64,000 nt of DNA from contig JACGCN010000001.1 of the NCBI GenBank assembly GCA_014905825.1, positions 2,480,001-2,544,000 on the forward strand, written 5' to 3'. Position numbers and translations under genes: made by a program. This DNA is from Lyophyllum atratum (taxonomy: Eukaryota > Basidiomycota > Agaricomycetes > Agaricales > Lyophyllaceae). Shown piece after piece: positions 33,528-46,696 of this stretch; position 1 is the first letter of the stretch, and each line of letters begins with the position of its first letter. The notes below the pieces were generated by a model. The model was given only the letters and a program-made list of their open reading frames with translations, was not told the DNA's origin and searched no databases.

Positions 33528-34267
33528 ATGCAAGGACTCTTACGAGCGGCCTCGCGCGCGCGTCCTCTGACCATGTTTCCCCAAAAGTCGCACCAGTCAA
33601 GGTTCGGAGCCAGGTCCCAAATCCTTCGCACACTCGTCAGTACGTGTGGCCACATGTTTTCACCAGCGGTTGCTCATTGTGCATAGCGAAAAGATACACA
33701 GCTGATCATGAAGCAGTCGTCTTCGACGACTCTACTGGAATTGGAACAGTTTTCATAACGGACCACGCACAATCAGTTCTAGGAGACGTGGTCTTCGTCG
33801 AGATTGCTCCAGTAGACTCAGTTGTCAAGCAGGGTGGTGCGTGAACCTTTACATTCTCTTTGAAAGGTTTCTGAAAAGTCTCGTTTCTTAGAATCCCTTG
33901 GGGCCGTGGAGAGTGTGAAGGCAGCTTCGGACATTGTGCGTACCCTTCGTCGTTAACAGTGGTCGTCGTATTGACCCTTGAACTCCCCAGTATGCTCCCG
34001 TTGCGGGCACAATTCAGGAAATCAATGAGGCTCTTTCTGATCAGCCAGGTCTTCTAAACAAGTCAGCCGAAAACAAAGGTACGCCTGTCGTGAATACGCT
34101 CGCGATACCCTCTGACAATTGAAACTAGGATGGCTCTGCAAAATCAAGCTGTCCGAACCCTCCCAGGTAGGTTTTCTATAACCTGATGATGTACATGTAT
34201 TGATAGACACGCCCAGATGGATGGCCTGATGACAGAGGAGGCATACAAGTCGAGCTATGAATCATAA
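33528..34267 (+). CDS. GCV3: Glycine cleavage system H protein
   Basis: Six exons in frame. A mitochondrial presequence (MQGLLRAASRARPLTMF, rich in Arg/Ser) leads into KRYTADHEAVVF, GIGTVFITDHAQSVLGDVVFVE and GAVESVKAASDIYAPVAG, where the Lys of ESVKA is the lipoyl-lysine. The C-terminus GWLCKIKLSEPSQ and LMTEEAYKSS match H proteins. It shuttles the aminomethyl group between P, T and L proteins in the matrix. The usual Trp after HE is Ala here (HEAVVF), a minor variation. Intact. Confidence 0.93.
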
Positions 34268-34417
34268 ATCCTTCCTTCACTCCAATAGTTTACGCGCTTG
34301 TAACTTATGGCTTGGCCGGTGGAAATATACGAATGCCATAGATAGATAGAATATGGCTTCGTTCTTTCAATGTCTGACGAGTTCCTTCCTGAGATAGAAT
34401 GTAAAACATCCACGCTA

Positions 34418-34874
34418 TTATGATATGGGTGGTGTTGGTGCTGATGGTTCATATTTGTACTTCTCTCCACGCGCTTCCATCCTTTGCTTCGCCTCGTTCA
34501 AAGCCCAAGTCTGTATGCTATCAGGGAGCAAGATTCAGGATTATGGCCGTGGCGGACAATGTGTAGCCAAGCGTACCTCGTGTCTGGCTTATAATAGAGC
34601 ATCACTCCAGCGAAAAGCATCGACCCATACATCCCAATGTACCAGATGTTTTCCCAATCCTGTTTCACTCTTTTCTGACCAGGTGGCGGAGGCTAGAAAA
34701 GTATCACAGGGATTAACTCGCGTTGCAGCAGTTGAGAAAAGAAACCGTTACCTTTTCGCCGAACAAGTAGCCTGAGGGTTCATTGTACTGGGGCGCTTCA
34801 TGCGAAGCAAAACGTCTGCCTCTAAAGCGAGGGGCCACACAGCGTAGCGTACGCAATGTGGTTGAGGATAGCAT
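34418..34874 (-). CDS. Complex I ESSS subunit (NDUFB11-like)
   Basis: Three short exons. The presequence MLSSTTLRTLRCVAPRFRGR is followed by FASHEAPQYNEPSGYLFGEK, PPPPGQKRVKQDWENIWYIG, one membrane helix (MYGSMLFAGVMLYY), KPDT and SIQTWALNEAKQRME. This matches the small single-pass ESSS accessory subunit of mitochondrial NADH:ubiquinone oxidoreductase. The last intron uses the acceptor gatag before CATACAG, which keeps QTWA in frame. Convergent with the H-protein gene. Confidence 0.85.
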
Positions 34875-35017
34875 GGTGAACAGTACGCTCTTCTGCGCGG
34901 AGGGTTCGGAGCACGTATTGATTATGTAATAATGACTTGAATGCGTTTGCAACACATACGCAAACAACCTCCCAATTTCACTTGGAGAGGGATTTTCGAC
35001 TAAAATGAATTTGCATT

Positions 35018-35932
35018 TTATGGGAGCACAAGTCTTTTGGATAAAATGGTATAGTCAACGTCCTCCAAATCTTCAGGATCATCTCCATCTTCTGAATACC
35101 CTGGAGACGACTCATCCACTGAGAACCTAACGTTCGAGAGAAGTTAGCAGAAGCCACAAAAACTTTAACATTTGAAGGAGACATGCCCAGAAGCCTCATA
35201 AAACTTGATCGCTCCTAGATTAGCTACGACGCTATTTAAGAAGGTGAGGGTCCCGTAGAGCTGGGTTCAGGACAGACCTTTGAAGACAGTGAGTACAATC
35301 TTTTCCATACGCCACGCGATTCCGACGGCTCCTAACGCCTGCATAAGCAGCCCCCCAAGACCAGTACGCTGTTGATCCTGGTGTATCTGCAGGTCATAGC
35401 TTGGGATGCCTTTAGAGGATGGTATATAGAGTACGAAGTAATTCACCAGTAGATGATATCTTCATCTTCTTCAATGTCGAAGCGGAACATCGAAAACGCC
35501 ACTAGTTGGCTGTCGACGTCAATCAAAACGAAGCGTGATAGTGAATTGAAAAGTTCGGCGCGTTTGCTTGGAGGGTCCCATCCAAAGGAAGATTGAACAT
35601 AACTGTACAGATGTAAACATAAGATCTAGAACGAGTCCACACACATTGTTCACACACAGTTCGCGCATGTTGTGCTCGAACAACGTCCAAATGGCATTCT
35701 TCTCCGTTTCACATAGATCGTTTGAGAGTCGTGTTCTCAGAGTATGCCTTCATGGCTAATCAGCAGTAGAACGCGTCACAATGAACTGTCAACGAACGGG
35801 GTATCTAAACTGGCCAGTGCTTGGTGGAGTTGGGTTGAAGAAGCCTCCAGTATGCATATAAGAATGAGTGCAGGTTCACAGCAGTACAAACAGTACCTTA
35901 TTTGCCCTTCTAACCAAAGCAGAGCTGTGCAT
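35018..35932 (-). CDS. NAA40: N-alpha-acetyltransferase 40 (NatD)
   Basis: About six exons. VRRANK at the N-terminus, then IWTLFEHNMREL-YVQSSFGWDPPSKRAELF and FVLIDVDSQLVAFSMFRFD, followed by CYDLQIHQDQQRTGLGGLL (acetyl-CoA loop Q-R-T-G-L-G), WRMEKIVLTVFK-ANLGAIKFYEASGF and an acidic tail. This is the Naa40/Nat4 GNAT that acetylates the N-termini of histones H2A and H4. One intron is GC-AG (35127-35186), and another near 35740-35775 is only about 32 bases if read correctly. Divergent from RIO2 with 204 bases between. Confidence 0.85.
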
Positions 35933-36136
35933 CACAGTCAAAGAGGCCGATGTAAAGCCTTGAGGTCACGACTTGTTGAAATCAGGTTGAAGTTGAAGCG
36001 TTCGCGGTGTTCCGAACTTGGATGATCGCCGGTGACTCACCTCATCGCCGACAATCATATCTGCTGCTTATGTAACGAAACCAAGCTTTCCAACTATTTT
36101 GTCCCGTATCGTCCAGGGACACTGTAGGTCTTTAAC

Positions 36137-38002
<1,866 letters not shown>

Positions 38003-38082
38003 AATTTGATTCTCTGTTCTTTAAATTGGTGATGTACTATTATTTGTAGTATTACTATATAACTCTGCCTGTAAGTCAGCGT

Positions 38083-38911
38083 TCACGACGCGAAATAATC
38101 ATAATGGGTAACTGGCGGCGGTGCGGAGAACGTCTCTGTTGCGGGAAAGTCCTGCAATGCGTCTTTGAGCCCCTTATTCTGGAGAAACAGAGTGAGATGT
38201 GATTGGGCCAGGTCTTCACGCGACTCACCGCACGCTCTAACTCGAGTAACTTTAGCTTGGCGACTGATGCGTCGTGTTGTAAGCCGGACACCATGCTCTA
38301 TCGATGAATGATTGGAGTTGGAGGACGAAAATGATTTAGGCTGTGTTTAGTCACCTTTGCAGTTTTTGAATTCAAGCCGCGGTAAGGTTCGAGTTCGTCG
38401 AACGCGACGGGCCAAAAGCCAATGCTAGTACGAGCAGGAGAGTTAAGTAGAATCCGGAGCTAGCAATAGAAACAGGGACGAACTCGAGCAGTTGGGTGTG
38501 GAGCTTGTCGATATGTGCTTCCAAACTTGCGATGTAAATCTTCCTCCGCTGCGGCGCACCGACCGTTGAACTGTTGAAGTATCAGAACCGTAGGAGGTGC
38601 GTAACGACGGATGCCTACATCTCATATGGGCTGAAAAGCGATTTTTCAAGGGCGTGATTCCATATCTTCCGACGCTTTACTTCTTCCTTCTTTGCATACA
38701 GGCGCGCATACGGATGTGCGACATTAAGCCGCGCGTTTGGATCTTTGTGGCGCGGTGTTCGAGATAAAGTAGATGAGTCTTCGAGTACAGAGTATGACGG
38801 TGGATGCACGTAGGACTCGGAGGGCGTCGAGTGGCTATAGGCGGGCAGTGGATTGTTAATATAAAGCATCGAGTTGGAGTGGGAGGAGCTACTCGGGGAA
38901 GATGGATACAT
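38083..38911 (-). CDS. Unnamed fungal protein
   Basis: Four exons, start MYPSSPSSSSHSNSM. The Ser/Pro-rich N-terminus is followed by HPYARLYAKKEEVKRRKIWN, HALEKSLFSPYE, VGAPQRRKIYIASLEAHIDK and LNSKTAKSMVSGLQHDASVA, ending KLKLLELERA and YDYFAS. I recall similar proteins in mushrooms but no named domain. The KRRKIWNHALEK helix and the LEAHIDKLHTQLLE coiled segment suggest a nuclear or scaffold protein, inference only. The join between HTQLLEF and GFWPVAF (about 38400-38450) is off by one base in the donors I can find. Convergent with RIO2. Confidence 0.6.
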
Positions 38912-39541
38912 GAGCTCAAGCCGTGAGGGGGACGCGGAGGGGACCAGGATTTATATAGGCTGGATCTGCCATAAGATCTGCAGGTCGGGACGCAGATCTG
39001 GAAAAGCGGGTGGAAGGTGGGCAATCGTTCAAAAGCAGGTATATGAGGAGCTGGGATCTGGTCAGATTCCGAACTGGGTAAATTTGTTCCTAATTTGGGA
39101 CGCGACATGGCTTGGGCGACGATTTCTTCTTTCCACTCTTCGTGCGCTGGAACCGTGGGATCCCTCCGTTGCTCGATCTGCGCCAGATCCAACCGACACA
39201 GGCTCTCCTACCTCCACCTGAGGGCCAGCGCTATGACCACTAGTAACTAGGGTAGTAGCTTGCGAACATTCTTCGGCGAACACTCAGGCCTACCGTCGCA
39301 CCCAGTGCCCCAGATCTCAGGATCTCTGGATGAGGTGCTTCGATGGAGATCGCTGTTCCTCGACGACGGGTTACATATCACCTGCCACATTTCTGCCCTG
39401 TGTTCTCTGTCCTTCCACACGTAATAATCGCGGCGTACACCACCCCGCCCGCCCCATGTCCTTGCTTGCCCTGTCGTCATTTTTTTTTCTGCGACACTTT
39501 AAATATCCTGCTGCTTTGACGCGATCCTGCCCTACTCCACG
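38912..39541. other. Divergent intergenic region
   Basis: 630 bases between two unnamed genes. It holds both promoters; a run of nine or so T at 39480-39488 and tttaaata at 39498-39505 precede the plus-strand gene. No exon or RNA recognised. Confidence 0.4.
39498..39505 (+). promoter_or_regulatory. TATA-like element
   Basis: tttaaata 37-44 bases upstream of the ATG at 39542, just after a pyrimidine run. Core promoter by position only. Confidence 0.3.
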
Positions 39542-40784
39542 ATGGCATTCCACCCACAGATCCACAATCCTCAGAAACCTCTAGGCATCCAGATTCCTGC
39601 GGGCGAGTACAATGTGCGCTTTCCGGTCTATTTATGACGTCTGTCTTATTCCTTTGCCTAGCACGGATATGCGTACCCCACCGAGAGCCAGTATGCTTAC
39701 TCACGAGAATTCTCTACGCCTTCGATCTCTGGTCCGCCTCTCTATGCGGCGCAACCTCCCGACGATGTTTATCAACCTGATCATGACCCGCGCTCGCCTT
39801 GGTCAGCCCCTGCAGTTCCCTACAGCGCCTACGACAACCATACTGCTGCCATGTATGACCCTGGCCTGCTTTCTAGGCCATCGCCAATAACTTCTCAGTG
39901 TCCCGAACTGCCTCTGCATGCCCCCACTCCGCTCTTGGGACAGTCATCATCCCTCTTGTTTTCTGATGTCGAGTCTTGTCACGGTCCGCTGATAAGGAAC
40001 CCACCATCTCCCAATCAGTTCCGCTTTTCAGTTCAAGATCACCCGCCCCAGGTGGTTCCCCAGAATGAGCCTCAGAAAAATGACCACGATCCTGAATACA
40101 ATTCAACCCGCCCCGTACAATCCACCTTTCCTACGCCTAGCGAGATGCTCTCCGAGTTCGTCGGATGCTCGCGCCCACCGCCGGTTCTAGTTCCGCACCC
40201 TCCTCAGAACAAAACAGAGACTGTTCGCAGAGCCCGCCGCCGCGCCATGGCCCAGAATATCGGCTTCGTGCCCACAGACCCGTGCGCTGCGAGCCCCGCT
40301 CCAACCCCCATGCCCGAGTCCCCGCTGATCGTCTCCCCTAGCGACATCATCTCGTCCCACGAAAAGAAGCGCCACTATCTCGCGTGTCTTGAGTATTATG
40401 TCCTGTACCTGCACCAACAGCTCAATCTTGTTGGTGCCCAACCCGTCAGCCTGCAGCGCGTCCAGATCCCTGCGCGTGCCATGAGCAGTCGATCCATTAG
40501 AGTATGCTGTGGCGTCTTCAACCCTTGAAAATCCGCTGACGACTTTGGCTTTCGCGCTGACCAGACCCTTCTCGTACACATGGAGCATGCCAATCGAAGG
40601 CTCAACCAGCAGACTTTGGCCGAAGAACAGCGAGTAAGCAAGCACCAAGACAATTCTAATTGCATAAGCCAAGACTCTGACACAGATTTGTGATTCCAAC
40701 AGTTCGTTCATCTTCGGGATGCTGTGACTCAGCAGAACGAAGTAGAAGAATCCCAGCATCAGCAAATGGCGCTGAATGGCTAGC
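39542..40784 (+). CDS. Unnamed Pro/Ser-rich fungal protein with C-terminal helices
   Basis: Four exons in frame, starting MAFHPQIHNPQKPLGIQIP. A long low-complexity region rich in Pro, Ser, Tyr and Gln (residues about 30-230) is followed by RARRRAMAQNIGFVPTDPC and helical segments ISSHEKKRHYLACLEYYVLY, TLLVHMEHANRRLNQQ and FVHLRDAVTQQNEVEE. The latter look like a coiled-coil or helix-loop-helix module and may mark a transcriptional regulator, but no basic leucine zipper register is clear. Function unknown. Confidence 0.65.
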
Positions 40785-41145
40785 ATTACGGTGTCGCATA
40801 GGCTTTGTAGACTTGTCATGGAAAAAAGAGTCTACGTCCAAGCAGCAGTAGAATCAAGATGCCCTTTGTAACAAACGGTTTCAAAAGCTTGCATTCCACG
40901 AGACTGCGGTAACGGGAGGAGACACATGGAGTCAAAGTCCGTGAGATATTAAATTAAGGACTCCACCGCGGGGCAACGGGCAAAAGAGCAGATAGGTCTA
41001 TCAAAGTGACAGCGAAATTTGTACAACACATGGGGGAGATTATTCATTCAAAATATACTGCATGAATCAGGCGTCAGCGGTGTCGTTGAGACATCAAGGA
41101 AGAGAGGCACAAACCATGGGGTTTCTTCCTCTTCCTCCGTAGACC
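40785..41145. other. Convergent intergenic region
   Basis: 361 bases between the stop of the Pro/Ser-rich gene and the stop of the SPRY gene. Two 3' ends expected; nothing else seen. Confidence 0.4.
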
Positions 41146-43055
41146 TCAGCGCCTGCGACTCCGTCGGTCTGACGGATTCGTCTGACCTATCGATCCCGCC
41201 GGCACAGATCCACCCTCCAAAGCGGCGGCGATTACTTCAGCAGGTAGATCGATGTGGACTCCATCTGCATAGGTGAACGCATCCAGGGGGGAGTAGGCCG
41301 GCGGATCACGTCTGGTCAACCGCGCGACAGGACCAAGCCGATCTTCCGACGGAGCACCTTCGCTGCCAGAGCTGTCGGACCTGTGCTGAGAACCACGTGT
41401 AGGGCGAGAGAGCGCCTGAAGGTGAATATCACGATGGTTTGGGGTGGGAGGATTCTGTATTGGACTCATGGGGGAATCAGGAGGTGGGTGTATCTGCACC
41501 GTCAATTCGGCTGCGCCTGGCACCACGTGAGTGAGAGAACGTTGACGCCGATGCGACGTAAACGGGTTAACCGCACCTGAGGTTGCACGGACTGGGGAGA
41601 GTGACCTCGACGAGGGGGATGATGAGGGACCCGATGCGAATCCAGAGGCTTCATCGTCTTCTTCGGGGCTCGGAGGGTTTATGCTCAGCCTCTGGTAGCC
41701 CTCGGGAGGTGCGGTCCCGAAAAAGCGTGCAACCCTCGAAGGTCCACCAGTAGACGGCTCTTCCTCTAGTTCTTCCTCGTCGATGGGCGTAATTGGTGGT
41801 GGTGGTGTTAGGGGGGAGGGAGCACTAAGGTATGTCGACCGTAATGGTGATGAGCCTAAATTGCTACCAGGGAGTTTGGGGCGTCGGGAGCGATGGGAGC
41901 GACGTGAAGGTGACGAACTACTTTGTGGCGTGCCGTCTGCATTTGTACGAACGCGCCCGCCGACATCAAGCAGAATGCTTCCGCGTTCACTACCATATGC
42001 GGGTGGAGGTGCCAGCGTTCCAACGCTCGGAGCCAGACCCCATTTCTTCACGTTAGCCTCAATAAACACAAATCCGGCTTGCCCAAGATTGACGTGAACA
42101 CTACAAGGACCATCGGCGCCGATGGTGGGAAAAAGGTTCCACTTGCTGAGGCCAACGAAGGCGTCCTCCATCTTGCGCCCGTTCCGTGTGAAGAACAATG
42201 TTCCTGTGCGAGGGCGATACCCTACACCCAAGACATCGCCTTCCTTTAGCACTGGGCCAAAGGGGGATGCAGTGAACGGGTAGTTGTGTGACTTGTCACC
42301 ATTAGAATGATACGACGCAGAGTATCTGTTCAGTCCAGGTAATCGAAAAGCAGGGTAGGGTTTGGTAGCCAATCCCACAGACACAGTTGTAGTTTCTGGA
42401 AGGTCAAACATTTTGACTTCCCAGTAGTATACCTCGTTTAACTTGGGTAACGGGAGGTTGGATTGAACGCATGAGGATGATGCAGGGTCAGGCAAGAAGG
42501 TAATCTCGGTTCGCGCATGAACAAGAAGCGAGTTCACGGTCTCGTAATCTGGTTCGAAGGACCACGCCGAGACGCCCTTTTCCTGAATCGAGAGGAACTG
42601 CGATAAGGTGATGTCTGTTGGCAGGGAATTAGGTGGGTACTGTAGTTGGTGATCTGTGATGGTATGTGAGTAAATGAGACAGACGCATGAGGATGTGCAA
42701 TACCTTTAGCGCGAAGGTATGCTCGCTGGATATGTTCGGGAACGCTCTCGAGCCAACGAGACTCCACGCCCTCGAAGCCTCCCTCCCCCTCAATAAGCTC
42801 TTCCCTGCTCATGTCAACTGGACCATCATGATCATTTAAGGAAATGCCTCTTCTGCGGCGGATGAGAAGGACGCAGATAAGGAAGACTAGAAGAAGGAAA
42901 AGGAAGGTGGAGAGGACGATCAGAAGAGGCAAGAGGACGAGCAAGGCATCAGGCTGCTGTGGGGGTGGGGTTGGGTCTGGGGGGTCGTACTGAGAAGAGC
43001 GAACGGCAACGAAGAGATCTGAGAGAGCGCCTAAGGAACGTTGAGGATGGGCCAT
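41146..43055 (-). CDS. SSH4: Ssh4-like SPRY-domain Rsp5 adaptor
   Basis: Two exons. The N-terminus MAHPQRSLGALSDLFVA is followed by one membrane helix (LLVLLPLLIVLSTFLFLLLV) and a basic RRRRG stop-transfer. EKGVSAWSFEPDYETV leads into a SPRY/B30.2 domain: YYWEVKMFDLPETTTVSVGL, GLNRYSASYHSNGDKSHN, GDVLGVGYRPRTGTLFFTRN and LFPTIGADGPCSVHVNLG. A long Ser/Pro tail carries DPPAYSPLD, a PY motif for WW domains of Rsp5. Ssh4/Ear1 proteins sort membrane permeases to the vacuole. The intron acceptor catcacag (not ctacag) keeps the frame. Divergent from SNF4, 129 bases. Confidence 0.88.
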
Positions 43056-43184
43056 GGACAGAGAGTGGTCACTCCGGACAACCAGTGGAGGGCAACTGCA
43101 CTGCACGGCCCATTGCCGAGCCATCGGCTTCTCCCGTAAGCATATCACAAATTAAATAATTCCAATTATGTCCCCTCATCATCG

Positions 43185-44628
43185 ATGGCGACTCTCTCTC
43201 CCACAAACTCTCCCAAGCTCGTCCGTCGCAGAGTCTCCACCAGGCGACGCGCAGGCTCTCACTTGGCCCCCTATTCTGCCCAAGAATCTCACGATGCCGC
43301 CCTCGGCGCGATTCGTCTGTTTCTCAGGGGCCACACTTCCTACGACGCCTTTCCTGTCAGTTTCCGTTTGATCGTCCTGGACACCAAGCTCAACGTGAAG
43401 AAAGCATTGCAATGTCTTCTTCTCAACGGTATGCCCACCAGCCTCCTTATTTCTCATAGACCTAACCTTGAATCTAGGCGTTGTATCTGCCCCTTTGTGG
43501 AATAGCGACAAGTCTAGATTCGCTGGAATGCTCACCGTCTTGGACATAATACATTTGATTCAGTACTATTATCATACTGCCTCTTATGATTATGCCGCAA
43601 CGGACGTTGAAACATTTCGGCTCGAATCCTTACGAGGTAGATCATATGCTTGTTATCTCTGTACCGTTGATGGACCAATCGCAGACATCGAGAAAGAACT
43701 AGGAGTGGCGACGCCCCCTCTACTGCGAGAACATCCCTCCAGCACTCTTTATGACGCCGCAAAACTTCTGATACAGACACACGCCCGCCGCCTCCCTTTG
43801 CTTGATAACGACACTGAGACTGGCCATGAAGTTATTGTCTCAGTGCTCACCCAGTATCGCCTGTTGAAGTTTATCTCGATCAATGTTCGTCTTGGACCGT
43901 GCTTACTTCGCTGTAATCATCCTGACCCCACCGTTTCCAGTGTCACAAAGAGGTCCAACAGCTGAATCTATCACTGCGCAAACTCAAGATCGGAACTTAT
44001 GTTCATTCTTCGTCTCCATCCGACGTCCCAGAAGGCCACAACCCGTACTATCCGATCGCTACTGCAAGTCTCAACACACCTGTTTTCGATGTTGTGCACA
44101 TGTTCTCGGAGAGAGCCATATCTGCCGTTCCCATCATTGACGAGGAAGGTGTCGTTGTCAATCTCTATGAAACAGTTGATGTTATCGTACGGCGGCACTT
44201 CACCATTTTTTGATACTGAACTGAATTCTTCCTCTCCCGTATAGACACTTGTTCGGTTGGGAGCCTATCAGTCTCTTGACCTCAAAATATCAGAAGCCTT
44301 GAACCAGCGCTCACCCGATTTCCCGGGCGTTGTCATCTGCACGGCCTCTGATTCTCTGGGTACCCTGCTCCAGCTGATCAAAAAGCGTCGCGTGCACCGT
44401 CTAGTAGTGGTCGAAGGCGAGGTACGTCGGAAACTGCGTATACGCGCTCTTTATAACTAACATCCTATACAGGAGGAAGAGAAAAGGGGTGGCAAGAAAG
44501 GACGGCTGTTAGGGATTATAACGCTAAGCGACGTGCTGCGTTATGTCATAGGAGAGCCCGGTATCGGCGAGGGGGTGGAGAAAGAAGAGGAACCTAAACC
44601 TGTGACTGTGGACATAGGGTCTTCGTAG
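43185..44628 (+). CDS. SNF4: AMPK gamma subunit Snf4
   Basis: Six exons in frame. Four CBS motifs: FRLIVLDTKLNVKKALQCLL with APLWNSDKSRFAGMLTVLD, then LYDAAKLLIQTHARRLPLLD, FDVVHMFSERAISAVPIIDE, and LGTLLQLIKKRRVHRLVVVE with GRLLGIITLSDVLRYVIG. This is the nucleotide-sensing regulatory subunit of SNF1/AMPK, which relieves glucose repression and controls energy balance. Start at 43185 (MATLSPTNSP); an upstream ATG in another frame is ignored. Intact and typical in length (about 390 residues). Confidence 0.93.
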
Positions 44629-44933
44629 ACATTCGATCGTGAGTTTACTGTATTTTATCTTCGTTACTTGTAGGAGGCATCTCTGGGATATTTGCTTGTT
44701 GTATTTATAGAGTTCTTCGTTGGCCTTGCGCACCGAGTAGGATACCTTTGTAATACGGATGTAAAAGCGACTCTGACTTTCGTGAATCCGTCTCGTCGAA
44801 GTCGCGACGTCGCGTTCAGGTCGCGTCTATGATTGACACGTGACCAAACAGTTGATCGCGGACCCTTCCATTGTTGACAATGTTCCAATTTGTTGAGGTT
44901 GCTTGAATCTCCTACACTCACTATAGAATCGGG
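44629..44933. other. Intergenic
   Basis: 305 bases between SNF4 and the DUF7053-like gene, both plus. Contains tcacgtga-like cacgtgacc near 44837-44845, an E-box-type word. No exon supported. Confidence 0.4.
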
Positions 44934-45456
44934 ATGGTCTGGCCGTTCACTTTGACCCGCACGGTGTCCTTCAGGAAGAATATTCACGCTTCCCCTGAGG
45001 CTGTCTTGAGGCTTCTTCATGACATCAACGTCCTTTTTGCAGTTAATCCCCTCATAACGCACATCACTCCCGATCCATCCAATTCGTCAGCTTATACGGT
45101 CACGGATCGCCTGGTTGTTTTGGGATATTTCAAGACTGAGACCAAGTATAAGTGTTGGCTGCACTTACGCGACGACGGTTTGGACACCGACGTGTTGGCT
45201 GGTCTTGGGACGAGGTTGAAGGGGCGCTACAGAGTCAGAGCTGGGGAGAATGGAACGACGGAACTTACAGAAGAGACGCTTATCGAGGTGATCTCTTCCT
45301 TCTTGTTACATTTTATCCACTCATTTCGTACTTCAGGGGCTCTGCTTTCTTTTGCCATACATCGTGAAAACAATGTCAGCAGCTCATATGTCCATTCTTG
45401 AGAATTTGGCAGCCAGGGCAGAAAATCGCTCTAGTCGGTCCTTCAGACATTCCTAG
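44934..45456 (+). CDS. DUF7053 / START-like protein
   Basis: Exons 44934-45287 and 45337-45456 give 157 residues: MVWPFTLTRTVSFRKNIHAS, PEAVLRLLHDINVLFAVNPL, YTVTDRLVVLGYFKTETKYK, GTRLKGRYRV and a C-terminal helix MSAAHMSILENLAARAE. The pattern fits the fungal DUF7053 group of the START/polyketide-cyclase helix-grip fold, which bind hydrophobic ligands. Ligand unknown. The stop is only 25 bases before the next plus-strand ATG (methyltransferase), so the two may share a transcript or have overlapping ends. Confidence 0.7.
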
Positions 45457-45481
45457 TCCCTCAAATTCCAAGACTTATCAT

Positions 45482-46646
45482 ATGTCCAGGCAACTGAAGC
45501 AATCACACCGCGATACGGAGTCGTCCGCTCTCCGCCAACTTTCTTTCACTGTCGTCGTCATGACGGCATTCACTCTATGCTACTTATGGCCTAGCTCTAT
45601 CGGCGTACTATCATATGTGACTCTTGCTGCCATGCTGTCAGTTGTTTATTGGTCCAAGACCGCGACTGATCCCTATGGCCTATTCCATTTGAGCTTGAAC
45701 AAGCTACCTGGGGAAAGTGTCGATATACCTCCAAAAACCGAATGGCTCAATATGGGCTTCTGGCAGGTAAGCAATCTTCGTCACGCTCGGTGACCACTGG
45801 AATAAATCGTGGGACAGGATACAGATGTCTTCCCCCAAGCATGTGCAGGTGCATAGAACCTATAGGTATAATCTCGTCAGACTGACGATCAGGTAGCTCT
45901 TGCCACCAAATTAATACAAGCAGCGCAGTGCAAAGCAGGTGACAGAGTTTTAGGTGATGCCTCCCACTTATCTCTGTACGTCGAGTCTAACCATCATACC
46001 TCTAGATGTTGGTCACGGAACCGGCGAATCACTCGTCCTTCTCCTCTCTGAAGCGTCCATTCCCCGTCCCTCCACCATCACCGGTATCACGAGCCTTCCT
46101 GCGCACCATCACCGTTCCCAGGAACGAGTGGACAGGCTTCTGGCTTCTCTGAAGGATCCACGACCCGAAGTTTGTCTCTACTTGGGTGATGCTGTCTGTC
46201 AGCCGGGTACGACTGGACATCCCCTTGAACCTTCCTCCAATAGGGTATTCGACAGGATACTTGCATTAGACTGCGCATACCATTTTGACACCAGGAGTGC
46301 CTTTCTGCAACAGGCACTGCACAGACTTGCGCCTGGAGGTCGAATTGCTTTGGCTGACATCTGTTTCGACCCCAAAATTCTTCTAAATCGTAGAGCATCG
46401 TTAATCACTTCTCTCTTCAAAATGATGCCAAAACAAAATATGGTGTCAACGGACAACTACATCGCGCAGATGGAAGAGATGGGGTATGTTGATGTGCAGC
46501 TGGAGGACATTACAGAAGATGTGTTTCCAGGGTTTGTACAATTTTTGAAAGGTCGCGGCATTGGCTGGAGGGTCTTTGGGTCCGTTATTGAGTGGTACGC
46601 CTCCACAGGGGCCCGGTTTGTTATAGTCACTGGTTGTTGTGCATAG
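45482..46646 (+). CDS. Membrane-anchored SAM-dependent methyltransferase
   Basis: Four exons. Two N-terminal membrane segments (LSFTVVVMTAFTLCYLW and GVLSYVTLAAMLSVVYW) are followed by a class I methyltransferase: AAQCKAGDRVLDVGHGTGES (motif I), VFDRILALDCAYHFDTR (motif II/post-I) and LAPGGRIALADICF (motif III). The C-terminal region QMEEMGYVDVQLEDITEDV matches Methyltransf_11-like sterol or lipid methylases. Substrate unknown; membrane anchoring suggests a lipid. The second intron can end at cag or tag; the latter gives ASLATKL in frame. VAM7 begins 50 bases after the stop. Confidence 0.8.
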
Positions 46647-46696
46647 TTGTATATCTAAATTGGAACAAGCGGATCGGCAGCTCTTTTTCCGAATCA

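Noticed and set aside
41783..42249. Plus-strand open frames inside the Ssh4-like gene
   Set aside because: Antisense shadows of a clear SPRY-domain coding exon.
45400..45482. Fusion of the DUF7053 and methyltransferase genes through a short intron
   Set aside because: A 39-base intron can be drawn but does not bring the methyltransferase frame into phase.
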